NCBI GenBank assembly: GCA_016342755.1
Contig: JAEINS010000001.1
Span: 372,001-436,000 of the forward strand
Source: Melioribacteraceae bacterium
GTDB taxonomy: Bacteria > Bacteroidota > Ignavibacteria > Ignavibacteriales > Melioribacteraceae
Length of the DNA: 64,000 nt
Direction: 5' to 3'
Of the stretch, positions 1 to 8,765 are shown one piece after another. The notes under the pieces were generated by a model. The model was not told where the DNA came from. It worked only from the letters and a program-made list of their open reading frames with translations, and did no database searches. Both the position numbers and the translations under genes were made by a program. How positions within the stretch are numbered: the first letter of the stretch is position 1; every line of letters starts with the position of its first letter.

Positions 1-1054
1 TGATGCGGTTTATATAATGACACCCGATCATCATCACGCAAGTATATCTGTTGCGGCAATGCGAAAAGGTAAACATGTTATAATGCATAAACCAATGGCT
101 ACAACTGTAGCAGAAACACGCTATGTCGCAAAAGTTGCTAAAGAAACCGGGGTTGCGACACATATGTTCTGTGCTGAGAGTATTCATACTACTCCGCTTC
201 TTTCGGAATGGATTTGGGACGGAGCAATTGGAAATGTTACAGAAGTTCATAATTGGTCTACTCGTCCGGTATGGCCGCAAGGCTGGACAAAATATCCGGA
301 AGAAAAAATGGATATTCCGGAAGGATTTAACTGGGATCTTTGGCTTGGCCCGGCTAAATACCGTGAGTATAATTCTGCTTATACACATTCACTTTTCCGC
401 GGCTGGAAGGATTTTGGCACCGGAGCATTGGGCGATATGGGGCATTATAGTTTTCGTCAGATATTCCAAATGCTTAAACTTGAACTCCCGGTAAAAGTTG
501 AAGCCAGTGCAAACATAGTCTCAGAAATTGAAAATCAATATTGGTTAGCTAAACCGACCGATATATCATATCCAAATGCTTCAATAGTACATTTTGATTT
601 CCCGGAACGAGATGGAATGCCTCCTGTGAAATTGAACTGGTATGATGGCTGTTTACGTCCGCCGTTACCTAAAGAGTTAGAAATAGAAGGCAGAAAAATG
701 CCTAACGAAGGTTTATTAATTGTTGGTGATAAAGGTAAAATTCTGGGAGGATTCAGAGGCGATAGTCCCCGTATTATTCCGGAAAGCAAAATGCGTGAAT
801 ATAAAAGACCTGAAGAATATTTAGAAAGACCGATTGATGGATTTGACCAATGGGTAAACGCCTGTAAAGGCGGTAAACCTTCATCAGCCAGATTTGAAGC
901 TGTTGCCAAACTGACTGAAACAATTTGTCTGGGAAATATTGCTTTAAGGTTTGATGACAAACTAAATTACAATTCTGAGGAAATGAGATTTGAAAATTCT
1001 GAGGAGGCTAATAATTATCTTACTAGAGAAATTAGAGATGGATGGGAGTTTTAA
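1..1054 (+). CDS. Gfo/Idh/MocA family oxidoreductase, 5' end cut by window edge
   Basis: The reading frame is open from base 2 (DAVYIMTPDHHHA...), so the real start and the N-terminal Rossmann half lie outside the window; the stop is at 1052. The TPDHHHA stretch is the NAD(P)-domain motif of this family. The usual EKP motif reads HKP (IMHKPMATT), which keeps the catalytic lysine but not the glutamate. The C-terminal half has FGTGALGDMGHYSF, which matches the conserved Asp-x-Gly-x-His region. It is most like the proteins at 43274-44644 and 53035-54375, sharing the W-I-W-D-G-A-I-G and FPERDG...PPVK blocks, and those two carry Tat signals, so this one is probably exported too. The reaction is presumably NAD(P)-dependent oxidation or reduction of a sugar ring; the substrate is unknown. 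The next gene starts 6 bases downstream. Confidence 0.9.
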   Translation, partial: DAVYIMTPDHHHASISVAAMRKGKHVIMHKPMATTVAETRYVAKVAKETGVATHMFCAESIHTTPLLSEWIWDGAIGNVTEVHNWSTRPVWPQGWTKYPEEKMDIPEGFNWDLWLGPAKYREYNSAYTHSLFRGWKDFGTGALGDMGHYSFRQIFQMLKLELPVKVEASANIVSEIENQYWLAKPTDISYPNASIVHFDFPERDGMPPVKLNWYDGCLRPPLPKELEIEGRKMPNEGLLIVGDKGKILGGFRGDSPRIIPESKMREYKRPEEYLERPIDGFDQWVNACKGGKPSSARFEAVAKLTETICLGNIALRFDDKLNYNSEEMRFENSEEANNYLTREIRDGWEF

Positions 1055-1060
1055 TTAAGT

Positions 1061-3103
1061 ATGAGAGAACTTAATGTTGGTTTTGTTAATGGTGAATTAG
1101 TATTTAAGCTTGATAAGGTTAAAGTTTTTGCGAGAAGGAATATTGTTGTAAAAGATGAAACCGGTGAAATTTCCGAATACCCAATTAAGTTTGACGGGAA
1201 AAAAATTACTTGTGTATTGGGGAAGTATGGAGTTTATACAGAAGAATTAATTAGTGACGGTAATGTACTTTTGGGTAAAATTGAAGTTGATGTAAATGAT
1301 AATATAGGTTTTGTAATTCAGAATCCGGTTGAGTTTCAAAAACCGTTACGCACTCCTTATTTCATGATTCCCGGATTTTTATACGGTTCAAATAATATAA
1401 AATCCTCTGACGGAATGCAGCCAAAATTTAATTACGGCGGTGAAATTGGTTATCCGGACAGTTCTAAATTTTATTGCAGAACCGATAGGAGTGCAAACGG
1501 CTGTATAATTAGAATTGGGGATGGTGTATGTTCAATGATAGCTTTAGATCATGTTGTGACGGAGATTGAAGTTTATCAAGAAGACAAATGGTCGGCTGCA
1601 CATCTTTTTACGGGATTAATGCTTGATAGTTCGCAAGCGGATAAAGATATAATAGGCTTTCAGATTGGTTATGAAAACGCGCCATATAGGTATTCATGGA
1701 TCAAAGAAGAAGATATGCCTAAGGAAAATGAAAAACTGTTCGGATATATTAAAAATCTAAAAGGTAATTCACTAAAAATTTCAAATACTTATTTTCTTGA
1801 AGAAGCCAATCATAATTCGGATTATGGAAACGCGCTAAGGATTGCTTATGAAAATTACCACCAAAGTCCTATAAAAGTTGGGCAAAGAAAAAACGCAGTA
1901 AGAGATATTGGTAATAGTCTTGTTGAATATGGATATAATGCACAATCCAAGATTTTTTGTTTAACTGATGATGAAGACGGCAAAGATAAAGGCGATATAG
2001 CCTGGACCGGAGGAATGCAGGCGGCATATCCTTTATTAAAAGCAGGGTATTATCTTAATGAGGATAAATTTATTAATACCTCACTGGAGTTTATTCACAA
2101 TCTTATTAATACTGCGTACAATAATAAATCCGGCTTATTTAATGAGGAATATAGAGATGATAAATGGCAGGTAACCGGCTGGTGGGGTACACGTGAGGAC
2201 TGTTTTAATTTTGGAGATGACCCCTTACATTCAGCTTATTTAAACGGACAATGTTTATACTACTTGCTTAAATCTTATGTTTTAACTGACAAATGCCATA
2301 AACAATGGTTAAATGCTGCAATAAAGGTAATGGATAAAATTCTTCTCTCTCAAAGAGAAGACGGATGTTTTGGAGTTTTCTTTTCACCGGAAACCGGATT
2401 AGCTATTGATTACGATGGTTTCCAGGGATGCTGGTTTATTCCGGCTCTTGTATTATTGAATAAAGTTACTGGTAATAAAAAATATTTAGAAGCCGCTGAA
2501 AAAGGAATTGATTATTATTATTCATGCCACTTATTAGGAGAACTTTATAATACCCCTATGGATACACATCGCGCGGTTGATGAAGAAGGAAATCTTGCTT
2601 TTATAGCCGCATGCCGGGAACTTCATCAGTTAACAAATAATACGAAGTATAAAAATTATGGAATGGCCGGACTTAACTGGGAATTTTCATGGAAGTTCTC
2701 TTATAACAAAGTTTATTCTAATAATCCGTTGCGCGATCTAAAATGGAGTTCCTCTGGCGGCTCAATTACAAGTACTCATAATCCATCAATACATCAAATG
2801 GGTAATCTGGTAGCGGGTGATATTTACTACTTCTTCAAAGTAACAAATGATGATTATATAAAGGAAAGATTGAAAGATACTTTAATCTGGGGACTTAATG
2901 CGTACAATGTAGAAGACGGTTATCTGGGTTATGGTAAAAAGGGACAGGGGACAGAACAATTTACTTATACCGACGGAGTGGTGCTTCCATGGCCGCATCC
3001 GTGGGATGGAGGAATTTGGGAATCCGATTTACCGTGGGCAACAGCATGTATACTTTTATCATGTGCTGAAGAAGATATTCCAAATAATTTTTTTGAAAAT
3101 TAG
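1061..3103 (+). CDS. Six-hairpin glycosidase-like protein, cytoplasmic
   Basis: 680 residues with no signal peptide. Roughly residues 1-260 look like a beta-rich N-terminal domain. From about 300 on, the protein is helical with repeated Trp/Gly-rich turns (DIAWTGGMQAAYPLL, WQVTGWWGTREDC, GFQGCWFIPALVLLNK, GGIWESDLPWATA), the style of an (alpha/alpha)6 barrel as in six-hairpin glycosidases such as GH127-like or uronyl hydrolase enzymes. I cannot place it in a numbered family. It starts 6 bases after the oxidoreductase gene, so the two are co-transcribed and probably act on the same intracellular oligosaccharide. Confidence 0.6.
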   Translation: MRELNVGFVNGELVFKLDKVKVFARRNIVVKDETGEISEYPIKFDGKKITCVLGKYGVYTEELISDGNVLLGKIEVDVNDNIGFVIQNPVEFQKPLRTPYFMIPGFLYGSNNIKSSDGMQPKFNYGGEIGYPDSSKFYCRTDRSANGCIIRIGDGVCSMIALDHVVTEIEVYQEDKWSAAHLFTGLMLDSSQADKDIIGFQIGYENAPYRYSWIKEEDMPKENEKLFGYIKNLKGNSLKISNTYFLEEANHNSDYGNALRIAYENYHQSPIKVGQRKNAVRDIGNSLVEYGYNAQSKIFCLTDDEDGKDKGDIAWTGGMQAAYPLLKAGYYLNEDKFINTSLEFIHNLINTAYNNKSGLFNEEYRDDKWQVTGWWGTREDCFNFGDDPLHSAYLNGQCLYYLLKSYVLTDKCHKQWLNAAIKVMDKILLSQREDGCFGVFFSPETGLAIDYDGFQGCWFIPALVLLNKVTGNKKYLEAAEKGIDYYYSCHLLGELYNTPMDTHRAVDEEGNLAFIAACRELHQLTNNTKYKNYGMAGLNWEFSWKFSYNKVYSNNPLRDLKWSSSGGSITSTHNPSIHQMGNLVAGDIYYFFKVTNDDYIKERLKDTLIWGLNAYNVEDGYLGYGKKGQGTEQFTYTDGVVLPWPHPWDGGIWESDLPWATACILLSCAEEDIPNNFFEN

Positions 3104-3167
3104 ACTGTTGTAAATATGCGTAAACTTGGAGGTAGTTTAGAGTTAAAAAAATAAGAGGAGGAATGAT

Positions 3168-3674
3168 ATGAAAGGGATTGTGATTTTAATATTTGTTTTA
3201 AGTTCGTTTTTAATTGCTCAGGAAAAGGAAAGTGAATTTACACGTGGAATTATTGAAATTGGTGTTGTTGTAAGTGATCTTGATAAGTCCGTTGAGTTCT
3301 ACAAAAACGTAATCGGGATGCAAAAAGTTGGCGGGTTTAACATTGATGAAGATTTTGGAAAACGATCAGGGCTTACCGGCGGAACTCCATTTACTGTTGT
3401 TACAATGAAATTGATTGATGATGATAATTCAACACAATGGAAACTTATGAGTTTTGGTAAAAAGGCAAATCACCCTTTACCTAAATATATTCAGGATGAT
3501 ACCGGTATGCAGTACACAACAATTATAGTAAAAACAATGGAGCCGTTTCTAAAAAGGATAAAAGAAAATAATATTACTCTGCTTGGTGAAACTCCCACTA
3601 AAGTTGGTGAAAACGGTGTGTTTGTTCTAATACAAGATCCTGATGGCAACTTTATCGAACTGATTCAGCGATAG
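3168..3674 (+). CDS. Exported VOC (glyoxalase-fold) protein
   Basis: 168 residues. An N-terminal hydrophobic segment (residues 4-17, VILIFVLSSFLIAQ) looks like a signal peptide, followed by one vicinal-oxygen-chelate domain: IIEIGVVVSDLDKSVEFYKNVIGM is the classic first module and VFVLIQDPDGNFIELIQ the last, with Glu in the usual metal-ligand position. Family members bind a metal and act as glyoxalases, epimerases, dioxygenases or binding proteins; which applies here is unknown. Translation starts after a very strong ribosome binding site (AGAGGAGG, about 3155). Secretion is unusual for a VOC protein. The next gene starts about 50 bases on. Confidence 0.8.
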   Translation: MKGIVILIFVLSSFLIAQEKESEFTRGIIEIGVVVSDLDKSVEFYKNVIGMQKVGGFNIDEDFGKRSGLTGGTPFTVVTMKLIDDDNSTQWKLMSFGKKANHPLPKYIQDDTGMQYTTIIVKTMEPFLKRIKENNITLLGETPTKVGENGVFVLIQDPDGNFIELIQR

Positions 3675-3721
3675 TTGATAAAAAATAATTCAGACCAAAT
3701 AAGAGTTTTAGCAGGTTAAAA

Positions 3722-4984
3722 TTGAATAGAAAAGAATTTATAAAAAACAGTATAATTACTTCTGCCGCACTTCCGCTTTTGTATAATGGGAATGTATTTT
3801 CAAAACAAAAACATGAGGATGAAAAAACAATGATCTCAAATAATTCCTTCAAACCATTAGCAATAACAATGTGGGATTTCTCGTGGCTGGAAAATAAATG
3901 GCCGGGTGCCGGTTATGAAGACTGGGATCTGGTTCTTGATCAGTTGGCTGAGCGGGGTTACAATGCAATTCGTATTGATGCCTATCCGCATCTGGTATCT
4001 GAAGATGCTGAGAAAGAATGGACTTTAATACCGGTCTGGCGTGTTTCTGATTGGGGAAGTCCTGCTGTTAATAAAGTAAAAGTTCAGCCTATGCTGAACC
4101 AGTTTATTTCAAAATGCAAAGACCGTAATATTAAAATTGGTTTATCATCCTGGTTTAGGGAAGATACTAATAACATGCGAATGAAAATTACTTCTCCGCA
4201 AAAAATGGGAGAGATCTGGATTAAAACTCTTAGATCTATTGAAGATGCCGGGTTGCTCGATAATATTTTTTATGTTGATCTTTGCAATGAATGGCCCGGA
4301 TCTCACTGGGCACCTTATTTTAAAAATAATCCGCCGGAACTTACCTGGGGCGCATGGCATACAGAAAATTCAATGAAATGGATGGAACAATCAATTAAAC
4401 TGATTAGAAAAGAATTCCCTGATATGCCGCTGGGTTATTCAATTGAAATGCATAAATCACATGTGGAATATAATAGAGACCTGTCATTTTTTGATTATCA
4501 GGAGCCGCACATTTGGATGAGTAATTCAAACTTTGATGAATATTACAAAAAAGTAGGTTATAACTACGATACTCAAAAATTTGATAGTTACGATAATCTG
4601 CAGGCAAACGGCGAAAGAATTTATAGAGAGAATACTGAACATTGGCATAAGATACTCTTTAAGGCAATGGACTATTATATAAATTACAGCAGGCAGCATA
4701 ATTTTGCCTTGATGACTACAGAATGCTGGGGAGTTGTTGATTATAAGGACTGGCCTTTACTTAAATGGGACTGGGTAAAAGATTTATGCGAACTAGGAAC
4801 AAAACGGGCTTCGGATAGTGGACGTTGGGCGGCAGTTGCTACAAGTAATTTTTGCGGACCGCAATTTACGGGAATGTGGCGTGATGTTGAATGGCATCAA
4901 AAAATGACCAATTATATTAAAAATTCAAAAATTGATAAAGAGTTATTGGATACAAAACTTATTAAAAGAATTGAAAATATATAG
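3722..4984 (+). CDS. GH5-like (clan A) glycoside hydrolase, exported
   Basis: 420 residues from a TTG start (no in-frame ATG precedes the signal). The N-terminus NRKEFIKN plus a hydrophobic run resembles a degenerate Tat signal with RK in place of RR. After about residue 45 a TIM barrel follows: the candidate acid/base is Glu190 in LCNEWPG (end of strand 4) and the candidate nucleophile is Glu334 in TTECWG (strand 7), a spacing normal for clan GH-A. The fold is like cellulase-like family members, but the sequence does not match a characterised GH5 subfamily that I recognise. Likely retaining beta-glycosidase of the periplasm; substrate not determined. Confidence 0.7.
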   Translation: MNRKEFIKNSIITSAALPLLYNGNVFSKQKHEDEKTMISNNSFKPLAITMWDFSWLENKWPGAGYEDWDLVLDQLAERGYNAIRIDAYPHLVSEDAEKEWTLIPVWRVSDWGSPAVNKVKVQPMLNQFISKCKDRNIKIGLSSWFREDTNNMRMKITSPQKMGEIWIKTLRSIEDAGLLDNIFYVDLCNEWPGSHWAPYFKNNPPELTWGAWHTENSMKWMEQSIKLIRKEFPDMPLGYSIEMHKSHVEYNRDLSFFDYQEPHIWMSNSNFDEYYKKVGYNYDTQKFDSYDNLQANGERIYRENTEHWHKILFKAMDYYINYSRQHNFALMTTECWGVVDYKDWPLLKWDWVKDLCELGTKRASDSGRWAAVATSNFCGPQFTGMWRDVEWHQKMTNYIKNSKIDKELLDTKLIKRIENI

Positions 4985-5310
4985 TTAATAAAAGGTATTT
5001 TGCATCTATATCTTAATTCTTTGCATAAATAAAGGGTTAAATTAACATTGTAGAATTTTATACAGTAATTAAATTAGCTCTGGCTTAATCCCGATTTATT
5101 AAATCATATTTTTATTATAACCAATATGATTATTAAGAAAACCAACATAACCCAAATTAATTAAGCGCCTCATCTAATAATTCAACCTTTTAGAATCAGT
5201 TAAAACCTGTTTAATTTTTCCGCAAACAGTTTTTAACGGTTGCAACATATAAATTAATACTTATTTGTATTAGACTTAAAAAGCAAATTTACTATTTAAC
5301 GGAAACTAAG
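4985..5310 (+). promoter_or_regulatory. Intergenic region upstream of the sulfatase gene
   Basis: 326 bases without a credible gene, strongly AT-rich. It probably holds the end of the preceding unit and the promoter of the operon that starts at 5311. The only notable element is the 8-base palindrome GTTGCAAC at 5239-5246, embedded in AACGGTTGCAACAT, about 65 bases before the start codon; the same 8-mer recurs at 44842-44849. No clear rho-independent terminator was found. Confidence 0.4.
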
Positions 5311-7257
5311 ATGAAAAAAATACTTGTAACATTTTTTCTAATTAATGTTCTTATTAGCTGCACATTAAAAGAAGAATTAACCCAGCCGAATATTATCTTT
5401 CTAGTCAGCGAAGATAATAGCCCTTTCCTTGGATGTTATGGCGATAATACCGCTGTAACGCCAAACCTGGATAAGTTTGCAAAAAAAAGTGTAAAGTTTA
5501 ATAAAGCGTTTTCAAATGCTCCGGTATGCGCTCCTTCCCGTTCAACAATTATAACCGGAATGTTTGCAACATCGATGGGAACACAGCATATGCGGAGTGA
5601 AAATCCAGCACCTTCATTTGTAAAATTCTTCCCATATTATCTAAAGAAAAACGGATACTTTACTTCTAACCGTGTAAAGAAGGACTATAATACCGTTGAT
5701 CAGGATTCAGTTTGGGATGTAACAGACTGGTGGGGATGGAAAGATGGTTTAGCGGGAAGAAAAAAAGACCAGCCGTTTTTTATGATGTACAATACATGGA
5801 TGAGTCATGAAAGTAAAATTCATCCAAATTCGGATAATTGGCAATATTTTCAAGGAACAATGCAAGAACACGGAGTTGATTCACTTACTTATACAAAATG
5901 GTGGGATGAAGCTAAACATGATCCAGAGTTAGTTGAAATTCCTCCATATCATCCAAAGACAAAAGAGATGAAAAAAGACTGGGCAAAATATTATGATTGT
6001 ATGGAGTTAATGGATAGAGAAATTGGGGTAATTCTAAAAAAACTTGAAGAAGATAATTTGTTGGAAAACAGTATTGTCTTTTATTTTAGCGATCATGGCG
6101 GTGTTTTAGGCAGAAGCAAAAGATTTGTTTTTGAATCAGGATTAAAAGTCCCAATGCTTTTACATGTGCCTGATAAATATAAACATCTTGCTGATTTTAA
6201 AATGGGGAGTGAAACTGACAGAGTAATTAGTTTTATTGATTTAGCTCCAACTGTTTTAAGTTTAGCTGGACTAAAACTGCCTGATTATTTAGAAGGGAAA
6301 GCATTTGCGGGCAAATCAGTCCAGCCGGAAAAAGAATATGCGTTCGGATTTAGAGGAAGAATGGACGAACGTTATGAAATGGTCAGGACAGTCCGCGACA
6401 AGGATTTTAGATATATTCGTAATTTTATGCCGCATAGAATAACCGGCGGAAAAGTTCAATACTTATGGAAAGCTGAGTCCATTTCATCCTGGGAAGAAGA
6501 ATATAAAAAAGGGAATTTAGATAAAGTACAATCCGCATTTTGGGAGCCAAAAGCCGTGGAAGAACTTTACGATATAAAAAATGATAAACACAATACTGTT
6601 AATCGTGCCGGTAATTCTAAGTATAAATCTGATTTAATCAGATTAAGAGGTGTACTAAAAGAACATTTAATATCGACAAAAGATCTGGGGATTTTCCCGG
6701 AAACGGAAATGATAAGAAGATATGAAGACAAAACTCCGTACCAAATGATACGGGAAAACTTCGATTATAAAATGGCTTTAGAGACTGCAAGTATCGCGAC
6801 TGAAGGAGATTTGGACAATATAAACTTTCTGATCAAAAGGTTATCTGATAATGAAAGTGTAAACAGATATTGGGCTGCAACCGGATGCGCTATATTAAAG
6901 GAGAAAGCAGTTAAAGCAAAAAGTATACTGTTAAAGCTTCTTAATGATGAATCTTACGCCGTAAAAATTGCCGCCTCCGAAGCTCTGTTTTATTTGGGTG
7001 AAAAAGATAGAAGTATAAATACACTTACTGAAATAATAAATCTGCCTAAGATGGATAGTGAACAAACACCTGATAACATTGAGCTTTATTCAAATCACTT
7101 TGCAATTACACAGGCTTTAAATGTAATTGATGTTTTAAATATTGATACACCGGAAATTAGAAATGTGACAAAGCAGATTTCAGAATCTAAGCGCAACGGT
7201 ATGCGTAGTTATGATAAAAGAATTGCGGAAGATTTAGTTGAGAAGTATAGAAAATAA
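5311..7257 (+). CDS. Sulfatase (arylsulfatase family S1), lipoprotein
   Basis: 648 residues. The signal ends in a lipobox (LISC, Cys19), so it is probably membrane-anchored. Metal-binding FLVSEDNSPF lies near residue 30, and the formylglycine site is Cys73 in CAPSR (C-x-P-S-R), which must be oxidised by a maturase for activity. Further metal-site motif: YFSDHGGV. It resembles the heparan N-sulfatase-like subgroup. A helical C-terminal extension (about 485-640, with RYWAATGCAILKE and AVKIAASEALFYLG) has HEAT-like repeats, known on some bacterial sulfatases. Likely removes sulfate esters or N-sulfate from oligosaccharides. First gene of the block running to 16879. Confidence 0.9.
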   Translation: MKKILVTFFLINVLISCTLKEELTQPNIIFLVSEDNSPFLGCYGDNTAVTPNLDKFAKKSVKFNKAFSNAPVCAPSRSTIITGMFATSMGTQHMRSENPAPSFVKFFPYYLKKNGYFTSNRVKKDYNTVDQDSVWDVTDWWGWKDGLAGRKKDQPFFMMYNTWMSHESKIHPNSDNWQYFQGTMQEHGVDSLTYTKWWDEAKHDPELVEIPPYHPKTKEMKKDWAKYYDCMELMDREIGVILKKLEEDNLLENSIVFYFSDHGGVLGRSKRFVFESGLKVPMLLHVPDKYKHLADFKMGSETDRVISFIDLAPTVLSLAGLKLPDYLEGKAFAGKSVQPEKEYAFGFRGRMDERYEMVRTVRDKDFRYIRNFMPHRITGGKVQYLWKAESISSWEEEYKKGNLDKVQSAFWEPKAVEELYDIKNDKHNTVNRAGNSKYKSDLIRLRGVLKEHLISTKDLGIFPETEMIRRYEDKTPYQMIRENFDYKMALETASIATEGDLDNINFLIKRLSDNESVNRYWAATGCAILKEKAVKAKSILLKLLNDESYAVKIAASEALFYLGEKDRSINTLTEIINLPKMDSEQTPDNIELYSNHFAITQALNVIDVLNIDTPEIRNVTKQISESKRNGMRSYDKRIAEDLVEKYRK

Positions 7258-7296
7258 TAGCTGGTTTGTTAAAATAATTTTAAGCGGAGTGTTTAT

Positions 7297-7341
7297 ATGA
7301 AAACAAGACAATTTGGAAAAGTTTTTGTGATTTTCGAATAA
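7297..7341 (+). pseudogene. Possible remnant of an aldo/keto reductase N-terminus
   Basis: A 14-codon frame MKTRQFGKVFVIFE preceded by a good ribosome binding site (GGAG at about 7285). MKTRQ-[FL]-GK is how many aldo/keto reductases begin, so this could be what is left of such a gene after deletion. The match is only eight residues and may be chance. Confidence 0.25.
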
Positions 7342-7374
7342 TAAAAAAGTAATAATAAAAAAGTAATAATAAAC
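7337..7374 (+). repeat. Short A/T-rich tandem repeat
   Basis: The 14-base unit AATAATAAAAAAGT occurs at 7337-7350 and 7351-7364, followed by a partial third copy to 7374. It overlaps the end of the small remnant frame and sits just upstream of the gene at 7394. Slippage repeat; no known function. Confidence 0.7.
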
Positions 7375-7393
7375 TAAGTGAAATAATTCTAAG

Positions 7394-8758
7394 ATGAAAA
7401 AAATAATTCTGTTTGTGTTTCTTCTTTTTGTTAAATCTTCTTTAATACTTGGGCAGGTTCAAGTGCCGGATTATCCGGATGATGCATATATAGCTGCTGA
7501 TTTTAAGCTTTGGGCAGACGGAAAAGAAATACTTGTGTATGACACGCCGGTTGCCGCAATGGCTTCATTTTGTTTAACTGATTCAGTCGAAATAAAAATC
7601 TGGTCAAAAGTTTCTTTTATGCAAGTTGATATTCGTCCAAAACATTTGAATATAATTTCAAAACACGAAGGAAATTATCTGACATTTAAAATTCCTAAAA
7701 ACATAAAAATTTCTGTTGAGCTTGATAAAAGGATCTATAGACCACTTCTGATATTTGGTCAGGAACCAATAAATGAAGCCGAAAAAAAAGATGCCGATTA
7801 TTTTTATGACGCGGGTAAAATTCACAAAATTGGCAGAGTCGTTTTAAAATCAAACCAAAAAGTATTTATTGAAGCGGGAGCAATTGTTGAAGGTGCATTT
7901 CATTTTTATGAAACGGAAAATGTAAAAATAATTGGTCACGGTATAATTGATAATAGAAACTTAACACGAAAAACCGGGACACAGGGTATTAAAGGGGTTT
8001 TATCAAACAACTTTGAAATTAAGGGAATTCATATTATAGGAAATCCGCGTTGGACCTCAGCTTATTTTGCATGCGCTGATTTTTCAATTGATGATGTACG
8101 CATAATTGGATGGCGGCCAAGTGATGACGGGATAGATATAGTAGGCTCAGAAAATTCTTCCATTAGAAATAGCTTTGTAAGAGTTAAAGATGATTGTATT
8201 GCAGTGAAAGCCATGGGTGCCGGAACTTATGATCTAAATGAAAAAGATTATAGTCAGACTGGCTGCAAAAATGTTAAAAATTTATTGGTCGAAAATAATG
8301 TAATCTGGAATGCTGATTGGGGAAACGCAATTGAAATAGGATTTGAAACCCGTGCTGAATTTATGGAAGACATGATCTTTAGAAATAATGATATAATACA
8401 TGTTGAAGCAAACGGCGGCGTTTTTACAATTCATAATGGCGACCGCGGAATGATTAGAAATATCTTATACGAAAATATTAGAATTGAAGATGCCCGGGGC
8501 TATCTTTGTCATTTCCAAATTCTTAATTCGCATTACTCAAAGGACAAAAAACGGGGACAAGGGAAAAATATCAAACTTAAAAACATAACAGTTTCAGAAG
8601 GTATTCCTTTAAACTCCATTATTACTGGTTATGATGATGAACATATTTACGATGGTGTTTATTTTGAAAATTTAATAATTCACGGGGAAAAAATTAGCAG
8701 TCCGATTGAGGCAAATGTTTTTTCTGAATACGCAAAAAACATAAAGTTTATAGAGTGA
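7394..8758 (+). CDS. Pectin-lyase-fold glycoside hydrolase (GH28/GH49-like), secreted
   Basis: 454 residues with a cleavable signal (about 1-20, ending ILGQ). Residues 25-140 look like an N-terminal beta-sandwich, as found in front of GH49 dextranase-type helices. From about 150 a right-handed parallel beta-helix follows (VFIEAGAIVEGAF, VKIIGHGIIDNRN). The acidic motifs expected of GH28/GH49 inverting enzymes are present: SDDGIDIVGS and, one coil later, VKDDCIAVKA. The typical GH28 SHG motif was not seen, so GH49-like or an unassigned relative is more likely than a true polygalacturonase. It lies 7 bases upstream of its paralogue at 8766. Confidence 0.75.
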   Translation: MKKIILFVFLLFVKSSLILGQVQVPDYPDDAYIAADFKLWADGKEILVYDTPVAAMASFCLTDSVEIKIWSKVSFMQVDIRPKHLNIISKHEGNYLTFKIPKNIKISVELDKRIYRPLLIFGQEPINEAEKKDADYFYDAGKIHKIGRVVLKSNQKVFIEAGAIVEGAFHFYETENVKIIGHGIIDNRNLTRKTGTQGIKGVLSNNFEIKGIHIIGNPRWTSAYFACADFSIDDVRIIGWRPSDDGIDIVGSENSSIRNSFVRVKDDCIAVKAMGAGTYDLNEKDYSQTGCKNVKNLLVENNVIWNADWGNAIEIGFETRAEFMEDMIFRNNDIIHVEANGGVFTIHNGDRGMIRNILYENIRIEDARGYLCHFQILNSHYSKDKKRGQGKNIKLKNITVSEGIPLNSIITGYDDEHIYDGVYFENLIIHGEKISSPIEANVFSEYAKNIKFIE

Positions 8759-8765
8759 TTAAATA

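Noticed and set aside
7337-7374. CRISPR-like repeat
   Set aside because: Tandem 14-base A/T units without spacers and without cas genes; simple slippage repeat.
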